Positions 56,666 to 64,000 of a DNA stretch of 64,000 nt are shown piece after piece. The translations under genes and the position numbers were made by a program. This DNA is from Halorussus salinisoli (GTDB lineage: Archaea > Halobacteriota > Halobacteria > Halobacteriales > Haladaptataceae): the NCBI GenBank assembly GCA_005239435.1, contig SZNP01000001.1, positions 1,178,001-1,242,000 on the forward strand, in the 5' to 3' direction. The notes beneath the pieces were generated by a model that worked only from the letters and a program-made list of their open reading frames with translations, had not been told where the DNA came from and made no database searches. Each line of letters starts with the position of its first letter. Position 1 is the stretch's first letter.

Positions 56666-57219
56666 AACAGATACAGCAGGAGGTAGACCACGACGCCGAG
56701 CGCGAACGAGGTCAGCCACAGCGAGGCGGCGACCCGGCCGACCCGCGGGTGATTCGTCGCCGAGAGTTCCGACACGGGCCGGGTCAGCGCCAGCAGGAGG
56801 ACGTAGTAGAGGAGCGGGATGCAGACGACCGCGAGCAGGACGTGAATCCCGAGAATCGGATAGAAGACGAACTGCTCGACCACCTGCGGCCCCTCGAAGT
56901 GGGTCGGGCCGAGGAGCGCGACCCGGTAGAGGTACAGCGTCAGGAAGGCGGCGAACAGCACGACGCCCGCGAGCATCCCTCTGCGGTGGCGCTCGACCTT
57001 CCCCTGCCGAATCCAGCGCCACGAGGCGGCGACGACGCCGAACGCGACGACGCTGATGGCGGCGTTGACGTGTGGGATGGCCGCCAGCACGGGGTCGGGA
57101 GCGCGCGGGAGCGTGCCGGCGGGCACGACGCGGAGCACGGCCGCGAAGACGAGTGCGAGCGAGACGACGGTCAGGAGGCCGGTCAGCGCGGGGACGTGAC
57201 GCTCGGCGAGTCGCTGCAT
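56662..57219 (-). CDS. DUF420 membrane protein (CtaM-like)
   Basis: 185 residues with five hydrophobic helices (about 12-32, 48-66, 84-104, 120-146 and 160-184). The pattern PHVNAAISVVAFGVVAAS, HRRGMLAG and FYPILGIHVLLAVVCIPLLY, with His residues in the membrane, matches DUF420. In Staphylococcus the DUF420 protein CtaM is needed for maturation of aa3 quinol oxidase, together with CtaA/CtaB. A half-size CtaA lies at 2.1 kb in this window, so a role in heme-copper oxidase assembly is plausible. It is preceded by a 124-bp gap before tRNA-Leu. Confidence 0.88.
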   Translation of the reverse strand: MQRLAERHVPALTGLLTVVSLALVFAAVLRVVPAGTLPRAPDPVLAAIPHVNAAISVVAFGVVAASWRWIRQGKVERHRRGMLAGVVLFAAFLTLYLYRVALLGPTHFEGPQVVEQFVFYPILGIHVLLAVVCIPLLYYVLLLALTRPVSELSATNHPRVGRVAASLWLTSFALGVVVYLLLYLF

Positions 57220-57343
57220 GGGTGGGCGTAGGGAACGGAGTAAAATACACCTTGCCGTGTGTGGCGGTGCCGTCCCGGAGTTGAAACGAAAGGCATTTTA
57301 TCCGGGTAGTGTCTACATCTGAGTGTAGAGAAAGACCCAGCGA

Positions 57344-57428
<85 letters not shown>

Positions 57429-57434
57429 TCGCAC

Positions 57435-57485
57435 GCGTGGCTTTGCCACGTTTAGGATGCAGGTGGAGTCCCTTGGGACTGCACC
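57435..57485 (+). terminator. Two hairpins after tRNA-Leu
   Basis: First CGTGGC-TTT-GCCACG (57436-57450), then a 10-bp stem with one mismatch, GGTG(G)AGTCCC-TT-GGGACT(G)CACC (57462-57485). They probably end or process the tRNA transcript. A second CCCACGCA at 57484-57491 echoes the tRNA 3' end. Confidence 0.45.
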
Positions 57486-57593
57486 CACGCACAATTCCTT
57501 TCGGACGCCAACTCCCGAGCGATAGGTCCGTTCTCTTCCGAGCGATAGTTACGTCTGATCTCTTCCGTGAATAGCGAGCGTTTCGGCGAGTTC

Positions 57594-57908
57594 CTACTCC
57601 GTGCTCGCGTTCGTCGGGCGGAATCGAACCGTCTTCAGTCGTCCCGACGGGACGCCGCGGACCTCCACGACGCGATACGTCCGGGACGGAGAGAGATCAC
57701 ACTGCGGGCCGACCAGTAGCGTCGTCGAACTCTCCTCGACGTGGACCGCGACTGCTCGATACATCTTCGTCGGTCCGGGGTCGTCGTTCGGACGCCGGAC
57801 CAACGTCGCGCCTCGGCGTGCATATTCGCGCGGCAGGAGACCACAGATGGTGGCCTCGCAGTCCGATACGGGACTCTCGGCGTGAGTTTCGTCATCGAAG
57901 TCGTTCAC
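57594..57908 (-). CDS. Small haloarchaeal protein of unknown function
   Basis: 104 residues from a GTG start (VNDFDDETHAESPVSDCEAT read as M). The C-terminal half is beta-like and coding in character (KMYRAVAVHVEESSTTLLVG, YRVVEVRGVPSGRLKTVRFR). A TATA-like TTTATTTA lies 25-32 bp upstream, complement of 57933-57940, which fits a leaderless transcript starting at this GTG. No family is recognised. Confidence 0.6.
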   Translation of the reverse strand: MNDFDDETHAESPVSDCEATICGLLPREYARRGATLVRRPNDDPGPTKMYRAVAVHVEESSTTLLVGPQCDLSPSRTYRVVEVRGVPSGRLKTVRFRPTNASTE

Positions 57909-58042
57909 CGCGCGGCGATTCCACCGACGCCTAAATAAACGGTGACGACGGTTCACTCCGAAACTGCTGTCGCGGTCGGAACCGCGAGCGATAAACGATT
58001 CACCTGCGATACGAACGGTTCGCGCGCCGAGGAAAGCCGCGA

Positions 58043-58444
58043 TTACAGTCCTTCGAACTGTCGTATCTGCTCGCGCCACGCGTCGGGAATCGGCCGGGAG
58101 GACTTGGTCTCCTCGTCGACAGCGACCTGTACCGTCTCGCCGGTCGCCGCGACCGTTCCGTCGGCGCGGACTTCGTACTCCATCGGAATCGACGACGTGC
58201 CGAGTTCGGGGACCCGCAGTGCGACCGTCACCTCGTCGTCGATTTCGACCGGTCGGCGGAAGTCGATTTCCAGACTGGCGAGGACGGACTCGATCTCGTG
58301 GAGGGGAACGTCGAGCACCTCCTCGAAGTAGGCCACGCGCGCCTGCTCGAAGTACGAGGCGTAGACCGCGTTGTTGACGTGGCCCATCGTGTCGAGGTCC
58401 CGATAGCGAACGTCTACGTCGACGGTAAACGAGTCGTCGGTCAT
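58043..58444 (-). CDS. 4-hydroxybenzoyl-CoA thioesterase-type hotdog protein
   Basis: 133 residues, starting MTDDSFTVDVDVRYRDLDTM. The hotdog signature Y-R-D-x-D-x-x-G-H-V-N-N (RYRDLDTMGHVNNAVYASYF) is complete, with the catalytic Asp in RDLD, followed by FEQARVAYFEEVLD. It is an acyl-CoA thioesterase of the YbgC/4HBT group; the acyl group is unknown. A GTG at 58453 would add three residues. Confidence 0.92.
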   Translation of the reverse strand: MTDDSFTVDVDVRYRDLDTMGHVNNAVYASYFEQARVAYFEEVLDVPLHEIESVLASLEIDFRRPVEIDDEVTVALRVPELGTSSIPMEYEVRADGTVAATGETVQVAVDEETKSSRPIPDAWREQIRQFEGL

Positions 58445-58603
58445 CGTTGCCACGTCGGAGTGCCCCGTAGTTCCGTCTATCGCTTTCCGGCGTCCCGTCG
58501 ACGTGGCCGGGGTGACTCTCGGTCACTCGGACGGCGCGTCGAGAATGCTAACTATCGCTCGAACACTCCCGTCACGACGGCATCGTCTCGGTCGAAACGG
58601 GAA

Positions 58604-59311
58604 TCACCCGTAGGTCTCCCGCAGGTAGCCCTCGATGTCGGCGACCAGTTCGGGGTCGTAGGTCCAGAATCCGTGGAAGGAACCGGTGTCGCTCTCGACT
58701 TCTTCGGCGACGAGCGCGGAGGTCTGCTGGTCGTCACCGCCGCCGTCGAAGACGACGAACCAGAACGCGCCGATTTCGTCGGTTTCCTCGGCGTGGACCG
58801 TCGCACCCGGTACGTCTATCGAGCGGTCGGGTTCGCCGTACACGTGAACGTCGAGGCGGGTGTCTCCAGCCAACGTCTCGTACTTTCCGCGCTCCGACGC
58901 CAGCCTCGAAAGCGACTGAAAACCGCTCCGGAGCGTGCCGGTGGCCTGTCGGTAGGCCCGGTCCTCTATCTCCCGAGTCACCGCGAGCATCTGGCGCTTG
59001 TCGAACGAGACGAACGTGGTGTCCGCGAGCAGGTTCATCGGGACTCGAATCGCCTCGTTCGGAGCGAGTTCGCGCTTGGCGACCGTGGGCGAGACGAGTT
59101 CACGCACGGCGTCCGCACCGACGCTCCCGACGAACTCCCCGTCCGCGGTCACGACGACGAACCCGCCCGAACCGGTGTCCGGGAGCGGTTCGTGTTCGAC
59201 CGTCACGTTCCGGGCTTCGAAGTAGCGTTCGAGTTCCTCGTCGGGCTCGGGCGCGTACACCGTAATCGTCCGTCGGTAGGACGCGACCTCGTTCACGAAC
59301 TCGCGGAGCAT
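58604..59311 (-). CDS. DICT-domain sensory protein (module 1)
   Basis: 235 residues, starting MLREFVNEVASYRRTITVYA. DICT-like sensory domain: FVVVTADGEFVGSVGADAVR (about 48-67), TTFVSFDKRQMLAVTREIED (about 100-120), RAYRQATGTLRSGFQSLSRL, then HAEETDEIGAFWFVVFDGGG and the end FWTYDPELVADIEGYLRETY. It is encoded right after a winged-helix gene (TGA and ATG overlap), so the two likely act as a sensor-regulator pair. A close paralogous pair is upstream (59795-60915). The ligand of DICT domains is unknown. Confidence 0.85.
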   Translation of the reverse strand: MLREFVNEVASYRRTITVYAPEPDEELERYFEARNVTVEHEPLPDTGSGGFVVVTADGEFVGSVGADAVRELVSPTVAKRELAPNEAIRVPMNLLADTTFVSFDKRQMLAVTREIEDRAYRQATGTLRSGFQSLSRLASERGKYETLAGDTRLDVHVYGEPDRSIDVPGATVHAEETDEIGAFWFVVFDGGGDDQQTSALVAEEVESDTGSFHGFWTYDPELVADIEGYLRETYG

Positions 59312-59739
59312 CACTGGCCCTCCCTGTCCGGCCCGTCGGTTTCGTCGCTGGTGCGACGTTCGGTCGGGTCTCCGCGCTCGGCCGTTCGCCGCTCGAAACT
59401 GAGCGCCGCCGACAGGATACTGTCGAACGTCTCGGGCATCGAGTCGAGCGTGACCTCCCCGGAATCGGAATCGTATCGGACGAATCCCTCGTCTTCGAGT
59501 TTCGGGAGGTCGACGTGATGGAGAGACACCTGCACTCGCTGGCGGTCGTCGGGCGTCACGATTTCGACCTCGTTCTCGTGGACCTGCAACCATCCGGCCA
59601 GAACTGTCGCCAACTCCTCGACCGTGGCGGTTCCCCGGTCGTGGAGGTAGTAAAGCAGGTACCGACGCTCGGTGCGCGAGAGGGCGTCGAATATGCTCCC
59701 TATCGTCTCGGACGAGGCGTCGGGTTGGTCCTCGACCAT
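59311..59739 (-). CDS. DUF7344-like winged-helix protein (module 1)
   Basis: 142 residues, starting MVEDQPDASSETIGSIFDAL. The winged helix spans SRTERRYLLYYLHDRGTATV, EELATVLAGWLQVHENEVEI, RVQVSLHHVDLPKLEDEGFV and RYDSDSGEVTLDS. It has the general look of haloarchaeal DUF7344 regulators that pair with sensory partners. The stop is shared by overlap with the DICT protein ATG. Confidence 0.85.
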   Translation of the reverse strand: MVEDQPDASSETIGSIFDALSRTERRYLLYYLHDRGTATVEELATVLAGWLQVHENEVEIVTPDDRQRVQVSLHHVDLPKLEDEGFVRYDSDSGEVTLDSMPETFDSILSAALSFERRTAERGDPTERRTSDETDGPDREGQ

Positions 59740-59794
59740 CGTTCACGTATCGTCGGACGCTTGCGGTAAAGAGTGTTTTGTAACTGGCACCACT

Positions 59795-60514
59795 TCATCC
59801 GTAGGTCTCTCGCAGGTAGCCCTCGATGTCTGCGACCAGTTCGGGGTCGTAGGTCCAGAATCCCCGGAAGGAACCGGAGTCGCTCTCGACTTCTTCGGCG
59901 AGGAGCGCACAGGCCTGTCGGTCGTCACCGCCGCCGTCGAAGACGACGAACCAGAACGCGCCGATTTCGTCGGCGTCTTCGGCGTGGACCGTCGTGCCGG
60001 GCACGTCGGGCGACCAGTCGGGTTCGCCGTATACGTGAACGTCGAGGAGGCCCTCGGACCCGAGGGTAGCGTACACGTCGCGCTGGGCTCGCAGTGCCGA
60101 CAGCGACTGGAATCCGGTTCGGAGCGTGCCGGTGGCCCGTCGGTAGGCCCGGTCCTCTATCTCGCGGGCCGCCATGAGCATCTGACGCTTGTCGAACGAG
60201 ACGAACGTCGTGTCTGCGAGCAGGCCGAGCAGTGCCCGAGTCGGGTCGTCGGTGCCGGGTTCGAGGTCGGCAGCGGTCGGCGATACGAGGTTCGCGACCG
60301 CCGACCCGCCGACGCTCCCGACGAACTCCCCGTCCGCGGTCACGACGACGAACCCGCCCGAACCGTCGTCGGGGACGTACTCGTGTTCGACCGTCACGTT
60401 CCGCGTCTCGAAGTGGGATTCGAGCGCGTCGTAGGGTTCGGGAGCGAACACCGTGATGGTCTTCTCGCGGTCGGCGACTGCGTCGAGGAGTTCGCGGAGC
60501 CCCATCTTCGTCAT
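59795..60514 (-). CDS. DICT-domain sensory protein (module 2)
   Basis: 239 residues, starting MTKMGLRELLDAVADREKTI. It parallels module 1: FVVVTADGEFVGSVGGSAVA, TTFVSFDKRQMLMAAREIED, RRATGTLRTGFQSLSALRAQ and the identical end FWTYDPELVADIEGYLRETY. The C-terminal coding stretch is close to module 1 at the DNA level too (59795-60000 against 58604-58810). The ATG at 60512-60514 overlaps the stop of its winged-helix partner, as in module 1. It has the same architecture with an independent sequence drift in the middle. Confidence 0.85.
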   Translation of the reverse strand: MTKMGLRELLDAVADREKTITVFAPEPYDALESHFETRNVTVEHEYVPDDGSGGFVVVTADGEFVGSVGGSAVANLVSPTAADLEPGTDDPTRALLGLLADTTFVSFDKRQMLMAAREIEDRAYRRATGTLRTGFQSLSALRAQRDVYATLGSEGLLDVHVYGEPDWSPDVPGTTVHAEDADEIGAFWFVVFDGGGDDRQACALLAEEVESDSGSFRGFWTYDPELVADIEGYLRETYG

Positions 60515-60915
60515 CCCACGCCTCGGTCGAATGCTGACCTGTCGGCCCGTTTGGACGCGTCGCGGCGCTGGTCGAGCGAGCGGTCGAGAACCTTCTCGGC
60601 GAGTTCCGGGAGCGATTCGAGCGTTACCTCGCCGGAGTCGGCGTCGTATCGCACGAACCCCGCGTCCACGAGTCGCGGGAGATGGACGTGGCGGAGCGAG
60701 ACCTGCTCGCGTTCGAGGTCCGCGGGCGTGACCACGTTGCCCTGGTCCTCGCGGGTCCCGAGCCATCCGGCGAGAACGGTCGCCAACTCGTCGAGCGTCG
60801 CGCAGTCTCGGTCCCGCAGGTAGTAAAGCGCGTATCGCCGGTGAGCGTCTGCGAGGACGCCGAACACCGCGTCCACTTCCGCGGTCGCGTCGGCGTCCCG
60901 TGTGTCGTCGTTCAT
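60511..60915 (-). CDS. DUF7344-like winged-helix protein (module 2)
   Basis: 134 residues, starting MNDDTRDADATAEVDAVFGV. The winged helix shows ADAHRRYALYYLRDRDCATL, DELATVLAGWLGTREDQGNV, REQVSLRHVHLPRLVDAGFV and RYDADSGEVTLES, clearly paralogous to module 1. An upstream in-frame ATG at 60939 would add eight residues; the conserved part begins after 60915, so both are possible. Confidence 0.83.
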   Translation of the reverse strand: MNDDTRDADATAEVDAVFGVLADAHRRYALYYLRDRDCATLDELATVLAGWLGTREDQGNVVTPADLEREQVSLRHVHLPRLVDAGFVRYDADSGEVTLESLPELAEKVLDRSLDQRRDASKRADRSAFDRGVG

Positions 60916-61037
60916 GCTGTCCCGCAATGTATTGATCACGAACGTGTATTAACCATTTGGCAGAGACGTCCGGCCACGATCGGACGGGGAACGGCAAGCG
61001 GGGTATTCAAATGTGTCGTGCCCTAACTGGTTCCCAC

Positions 61038-61544
61038 ATGGCTAAGTACTCGACTGGCGGGTCGTCTGGCGGCGGTAACAGCGGCTCGTGCGAACTCTGT
61101 GGCAAGTCGAGCGACTCGCTGACCGAAGCCAACGTGGCCGGAGCGCAGTTGCAGGTCTGCTCGGACTGTGCGTCTTCGCACAACGATAACGCCAAGACGC
61201 AGTCGTCGGACGACGGTCGCGAGCGCGACCGCAAGCGCAAGGCCGCCCAGAACACGGCGAAGGCCAGCGGCGTCTACGACGGCGATTCGAGTCACTGGGA
61301 GGAAGAGGGTACCAACTACGACGACGACCCACTGCCGTATCTGGTCACCGACTACGGCGAGCGAGTCGAACAGGCCCGGCGGGACGCCGGACTCCAGCGT
61401 GACGAACTCGCCGACGAACTCGACGCATCCGAGAACGACCTCCTCGCGGTCGAACAGGGCCGGGCGAATCAGGCCAACGTCGGCGGGGGCCTCATCGAGG
61501 CCCTCGAAGACCGCCTCGACGTGCAACTCGCCGAAGAGCGGTAG
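61038..61544 (+). CDS. Multiprotein bridging factor 1 (MBF1) family protein
   Basis: 168 residues, starting MAKYSTGGSSGGGNSGSCEL. An N-terminal zinc-ribbon (CELCGKSSDSLTEANVAGAQ, then LQVCSDCASS) precedes a charged linker (RDRKRKAAQNTAKASG) and a C-terminal Cro-like helix-turn-helix (VEQARRDAGLQRDELADELD, ASENDLLAVEQGRANQAN). This is the archaeal MBF1 layout, which is thought to assist transcription or translation. The ATG at 61038 is supported by the conserved MAKY start. Confidence 0.92.
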   Translation: MAKYSTGGSSGGGNSGSCELCGKSSDSLTEANVAGAQLQVCSDCASSHNDNAKTQSSDDGRERDRKRKAAQNTAKASGVYDGDSSHWEEEGTNYDDDPLPYLVTDYGERVEQARRDAGLQRDELADELDASENDLLAVEQGRANQANVGGGLIEALEDRLDVQLAEER

Positions 61545-61577
61545 GTTTCGCCGACGTTTCCGGTCCCGTAATCTTAT

Positions 61578-61595
61578 TCACTACGTTCGTAGTGA
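61578..61595. promoter_or_regulatory. Operator-like palindrome before the sugar isomerase gene
   Basis: TCACTACG-TT-CGTAGTGA is a perfect 8-bp inverted repeat, ending 10 bp before the ATG at 61606 and just after CTTATTC (61573-61579), a possible TATA element. A repressor binding here would block the promoter. Confidence 0.55.
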
Positions 61596-61605
61596 GTAGG
61601 AACGT

Positions 61606-62574
61606 ATGGATATCGGCGTTCACACACCACCACTGTACGGAGAGTCCCTAGAAGACGCGATGGCGTACCTTCACGGCATCGGCGTAGATGCAATCGAACC
61701 GGGCGTCGGCGGCCACCCCGGCGACACCCACCTGCCGCGCGACGAGTACCTCGGCGACGACACGGCCCAGAACCACCTGTTCGACCTCCTGGACGAGTAC
61801 GAGATGCGGATTTCGGCGCTGGCGACCCACAACAATCCGCTCCACCCCGACGACGAGACGGCCGAGCAGGCCGACACCGAACTCCGAGAGGCAATCGAAC
61901 TCGCGGACCAACTCGACGTCGACGCGGTGACGTGCTTCTCGGGGCTTCCGGCCGGGAGTCCGAACGACGAGACGCCCAACTGGATCACGGCACCGTGGCC
62001 CGACGAACACGCCGAGGCCCACCGATACCAGTGGGAGGAGGTCGCCATCCCCTACTGGTCGGACCTCGCGGAACACGCCGCCGACCACGGCGTGAACGTC
62101 GCCATCGAGATGCACCCGAACATGCTGGTCTACGAACCCTCGGGTATGCTCCGACTGCGGGAAGAGACCAACGAACGCATCGGCGCGAACTTCGACCCCT
62201 CGCACCTCTACTGGCAGGGCATCGACGTGACCGACGCGATTCGCTTCCTCGGCGAACACGACGCCATCCACCACTTCCACGCCAAGGACACCAAGGTCTA
62301 CGACGCCAAGGCGCGCTACAAGGGCGTCCTCGACACGACGCCCTACGACGAGGAACCCGACCGCTCGTGGCTGTTTCGCTCGGTCGGCTACGGCCACGGC
62401 GAGGAGCATTGGAAGGACATCGTGAGCACGCTCCGGATGGTCGATTACGACGGCGCGCTCTCCATCGAACACGAGGACTCGCTCACCAGTTCGAACGAGG
62501 GTCTCGAAAAGGCGGTGTCGATGCTCCAGCGCGCGGTGTTCCGCGAGCAACCCGGCGAGGCCTACTGGGCCTAA
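61606..62574 (+). CDS. Sugar phosphate isomerase/epimerase (AP endonuclease 2 TIM-barrel family)
   Basis: 322 residues, starting MDIGVHTPPLYGESLEDAMA. TIM-barrel motifs with metal-binding residues: VAIEMHPNMLVYEPSGMLRL (Glu, about 165), IGANFDPSHLYWQGIDV (Asp/His, about 198), AIHHFHAKDTKVYD (His, about 225) and ALSIEHEDSLTSS (Glu, about 285). These are typical of YcjR/IolE-like isomerases. The sugar or inositol substrate is unknown. With the downstream Gfo/Idh/MocA oxidoreductase this suggests a polyol or sugar degradation locus, controlled through the palindrome at 61578. Confidence 0.9.
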   Translation: MDIGVHTPPLYGESLEDAMAYLHGIGVDAIEPGVGGHPGDTHLPRDEYLGDDTAQNHLFDLLDEYEMRISALATHNNPLHPDDETAEQADTELREAIELADQLDVDAVTCFSGLPAGSPNDETPNWITAPWPDEHAEAHRYQWEEVAIPYWSDLAEHAADHGVNVAIEMHPNMLVYEPSGMLRLREETNERIGANFDPSHLYWQGIDVTDAIRFLGEHDAIHHFHAKDTKVYDAKARYKGVLDTTPYDEEPDRSWLFRSVGYGHGEEHWKDIVSTLRMVDYDGALSIEHEDSLTSSNEGLEKAVSMLQRAVFREQPGEAYWA

Positions 62575-62740
62575 TCTACGGGGAGAAACGAGCGCTTCGG
62601 TGTAGAGCGTATCGTTATCTTCGCCGAGGTCGGAGACCGATTGCCGGACCTATCGATTCCTTCGTCCGATTCCTAGAGTCGATTCCCATCTCCCCGTAAC
62701 GCCAACAGCACTTTTCGTATTGTAGGTGGAAGTGCACGGC

Positions 62741-63115
62741 ATGGGGGACGTAGTATCAGACGACCTCGCAGACCAGTTAGTCAGTGCTTGCCGAACGAGC
62801 GTCGGCGACGAACTCCGGAGCGTGACGTACTTCACCGAGGACGACGAGGAGCAGGTCTACCTCCGCGAGGGCCTCGAAGCGGAGGCCGACCTCGTGGGAT
62901 TCACGGACAACGAGCGACTCGGTTTCCGGACGCAGGCAGTGTATCACGACACCGAACTCGGCGAGTACCTGTTCAACATCCGCGTGTTCGAACGCGGGTA
63001 TCTCACCCGGGTCATCGTGGACGACCACGGCGCGTTCGTGACGACGGACGAGATGGAGATAGACCTGTTCAAGGAACTCGCCTCGGCAGTCCGGACCGTC
63101 CTCGCCGAGGAGTAG
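62741..63115 (+). CDS. DUF7522-like haloarchaeal protein
   Basis: 124 residues, starting MGDVVSDDLADQLVSACRTS. The pattern VGDELRSVTYFTEDDEEQVY, LGEYLFNIRVFERGYLTRVI and VTTDEMEIDLFKELASAVR is that of a haloarchaeal family I know as DUF7522, with no known activity. It sits between the isomerase and the oxidoreductase but has its own upstream gap (166 bp), so membership of the sugar locus is uncertain. Confidence 0.8.
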   Translation: MGDVVSDDLADQLVSACRTSVGDELRSVTYFTEDDEEQVYLREGLEAEADLVGFTDNERLGFRTQAVYHDTELGEYLFNIRVFERGYLTRVIVDDHGAFVTTDEMEIDLFKELASAVRTVLAEE

Positions 63116-63197
63116 CGTGCCGGAACTGTAACGAAAAATCCTACGAAGCGGACGACTCCTGAAATACTAAGCATCTCCCCGGAGTACGTCCGACGAC

Positions 63198-64000
63198 ATG
63201 ACCGTCAAAGTCGGCGTTCTCGGCTACCGATTCATGGGCAAAGCGCACGCCAACGCCATGGCGCGACTACCGATGTTCTTCCCGGACGCCCCGGACGTAG
63301 AGCGCCACGTCCTCGTCGGGCGCGACGAAGACGCGCTCGCCGACGCGGCCGACCGCCTCGGGTTCGAGAACACGGCGACCGACTGGGAGGCGGTCGTGGA
63401 CGAGGTGGACGTGTTCTACAACCTCGGGCCGAATCACGTCCACGCAGAACCCTCTATCGCCGCGCTCGAAGCGGGCACGCCGGTCCTCTGCGAGAAGCCG
63501 CTCGCCAACGACCTCGAAAGCGCCGAGCGAATGGCCGACGCCGCCGAGTCGGCGGGGGTTCCGACCGCCGCGGCGTTCAACTACCGGTACGTCCCGGCCA
63601 TCCAGTACGCGAAGAACCTGATCGAAGACGGCGCTCTCGGCGAGATTCACCACTTCCGGGGGAAGTACTTGCAGGACTGGCTCGTGGACCCCGAGGCCCC
63701 GTGGTCGTGGCGCAACAGCGAGGAGATGGCCGGAAGCGGGGCACTCGGCGACCTGGGGGCCCACACCATCGACCTCGCGCGCTTCCTCGTCGGCGACGTG
63801 GAGCGGGTCTCGGGCCACCTCCAGACCTTCGTGGACGAGCGACCGGTCGAGGGTTCCGACGAGACTCGACCCGTCACGGTGGACGACGCCTACTCCGCGC
63901 AGGCCGAGTTGGAGGGCGGCGTGATGGCGACCCTCGAAGCCTCTCGGTTCGCGAACGGGCACAAGAACGACCACTCCATCGAGATTCACGGCTCCGAGGG
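63198..64000 (+). CDS. Gfo/Idh/MocA family oxidoreductase (cut by window edge)
   Basis: The first 267 codons are visible. It starts MTVKVGVLGYRFMGKAHANA with the Rossmann G-x-x-G-F/M-G-like motif, then NLGPNHVHAEPSIAALEAGT, VLCEKPLANDLESAERMADA (catalytic-region E-K-P), FNYRYVPAIQYAKNLIEDGA and the C-terminal domain motif GALGDLGAHTIDLARFLVGD. It is an NAD(P)-dependent oxidoreductase, probably acting on a sugar or inositol-type substrate, and fits the upstream TIM-barrel isomerase. The C-terminus is beyond 64000. Confidence 0.94.
   Translation, partial: MTVKVGVLGYRFMGKAHANAMARLPMFFPDAPDVERHVLVGRDEDALADAADRLGFENTATDWEAVVDEVDVFYNLGPNHVHAEPSIAALEAGTPVLCEKPLANDLESAERMADAAESAGVPTAAAFNYRYVPAIQYAKNLIEDGALGEIHHFRGKYLQDWLVDPEAPWSWRNSEEMAGSGALGDLGAHTIDLARFLVGDVERVSGHLQTFVDERPVEGSDETRPVTVDDAYSAQAELEGGVMATLEASRFANGHKNDHSIEIHGSE

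Noticed and set aside
57484..57491. CCCACGCA as an integration attachment site
   Set aside because: Only 8 bp, no integrase gene nearby and no element between the copies; kept only as a minor note.

Overview
The window is a stretch of haloarchaeal chromosome (class Halobacteria). The DNA is GC-rich and the proteins are strongly acidic. Gene content is archaeal: replication factor C large subunit, an Orc1/Cdc6 initiator, 20S proteasome subunits, HMG-CoA synthase for isoprenoid lipids, LSm with ribosomal protein L37e, MBF1, twin-arginine (Tat) secreted substrate-binding proteins and a halolysin-type protease. Domains such as HalOD1, DICT paired with winged helices, and many tiny CPxC zinc-finger proteins are typical of haloarchaea. 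I cannot assign a genus from the sequence.

Layout. 1-2.6 kb: malic enzyme (cut by the window edge), a degenerate M24 peptidase homologue and a half-size CtaA/COX15 heme A synthase. 2.6-6.2 kb: a polar amino-acid ABC importer with two tandem substrate-binding proteins, a permease and an ATPase. 6.4-12.8 kb: an ATP-grasp ligase, two exported or membrane-anchored proteins, a HalOD1 protein, RfcL, a GNAT and a small zinc protein. 12.8-19.5 kb: an amidohydrolase, membrane proteins, a GNAT, a COG1709-type regulator and a beta-alpha proteasome operon. 19.7-28.7 kb: a winged-helix/zinc-ribbon regulator, HMG-CoA synthase, a large pilin-like surface protein, a DUF2150 protein, a TatD-like hydrolase, a NYN-domain protein and a halolysin. 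28.8-32.1 kb: a CPA1 Na+/H+ antiporter, then a small regulatory locus with a 49-bp direct repeat and a SpoVT/AbrB protein. 32.2-37.7 kb: the glycine cleavage genes gcvT, gcvH, gcvPA and gcvPB plus a methyltransferase-like protein. 37.8-46.5 kb: thrS, a GCS2-family ligase divergent from a glutaredoxin, cobalamin adenosyltransferase, small conserved proteins and a zincin. 46.5-52.7 kb: a replication/repair neighbourhood with a possible origin, orc1, two zinc-finger microproteins, a Dna2-like nuclease-helicase, lsm and rpl37e. 52.7-54.1 kb: an AT-rich island with a broken Tat-secreted gene. 54.2-57.5 kb: purF, small proteins, a DUF420 membrane protein and tRNA-Leu(GAG). 57.6-64 kb: a thioesterase, two tandem winged-helix/DICT modules, MBF1, a sugar isomerase/epimerase with an operator-like palindrome, and the start of a Gfo/Idh/MocA oxidoreductase.

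Functional links. CtaA and the DUF420 protein both point to an aa3-type oxidase. The glycine cleavage set supplies C1 units. The gamma-glutamylcysteine-type ligase and glutaredoxin suggest thiol redox metabolism. The isomerase and oxidoreductase at the right edge look like the start of a sugar or polyol catabolic locus.

The least ordinary items are these: a self-contained second-looking proteasome operon; the duplicated winged-helix/DICT modules; a secreted protein gene broken by a homopolymer frameshift and an in-frame TAG; a 167-bp near-identical tract between the tandem binding proteins; the 49-bp direct repeat upstream of the SpoVT/AbrB gene; and a roughly 118-bp nested inverted-repeat element at 43.8 kb. 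I found no CRISPR array, no transposase and no rRNA.
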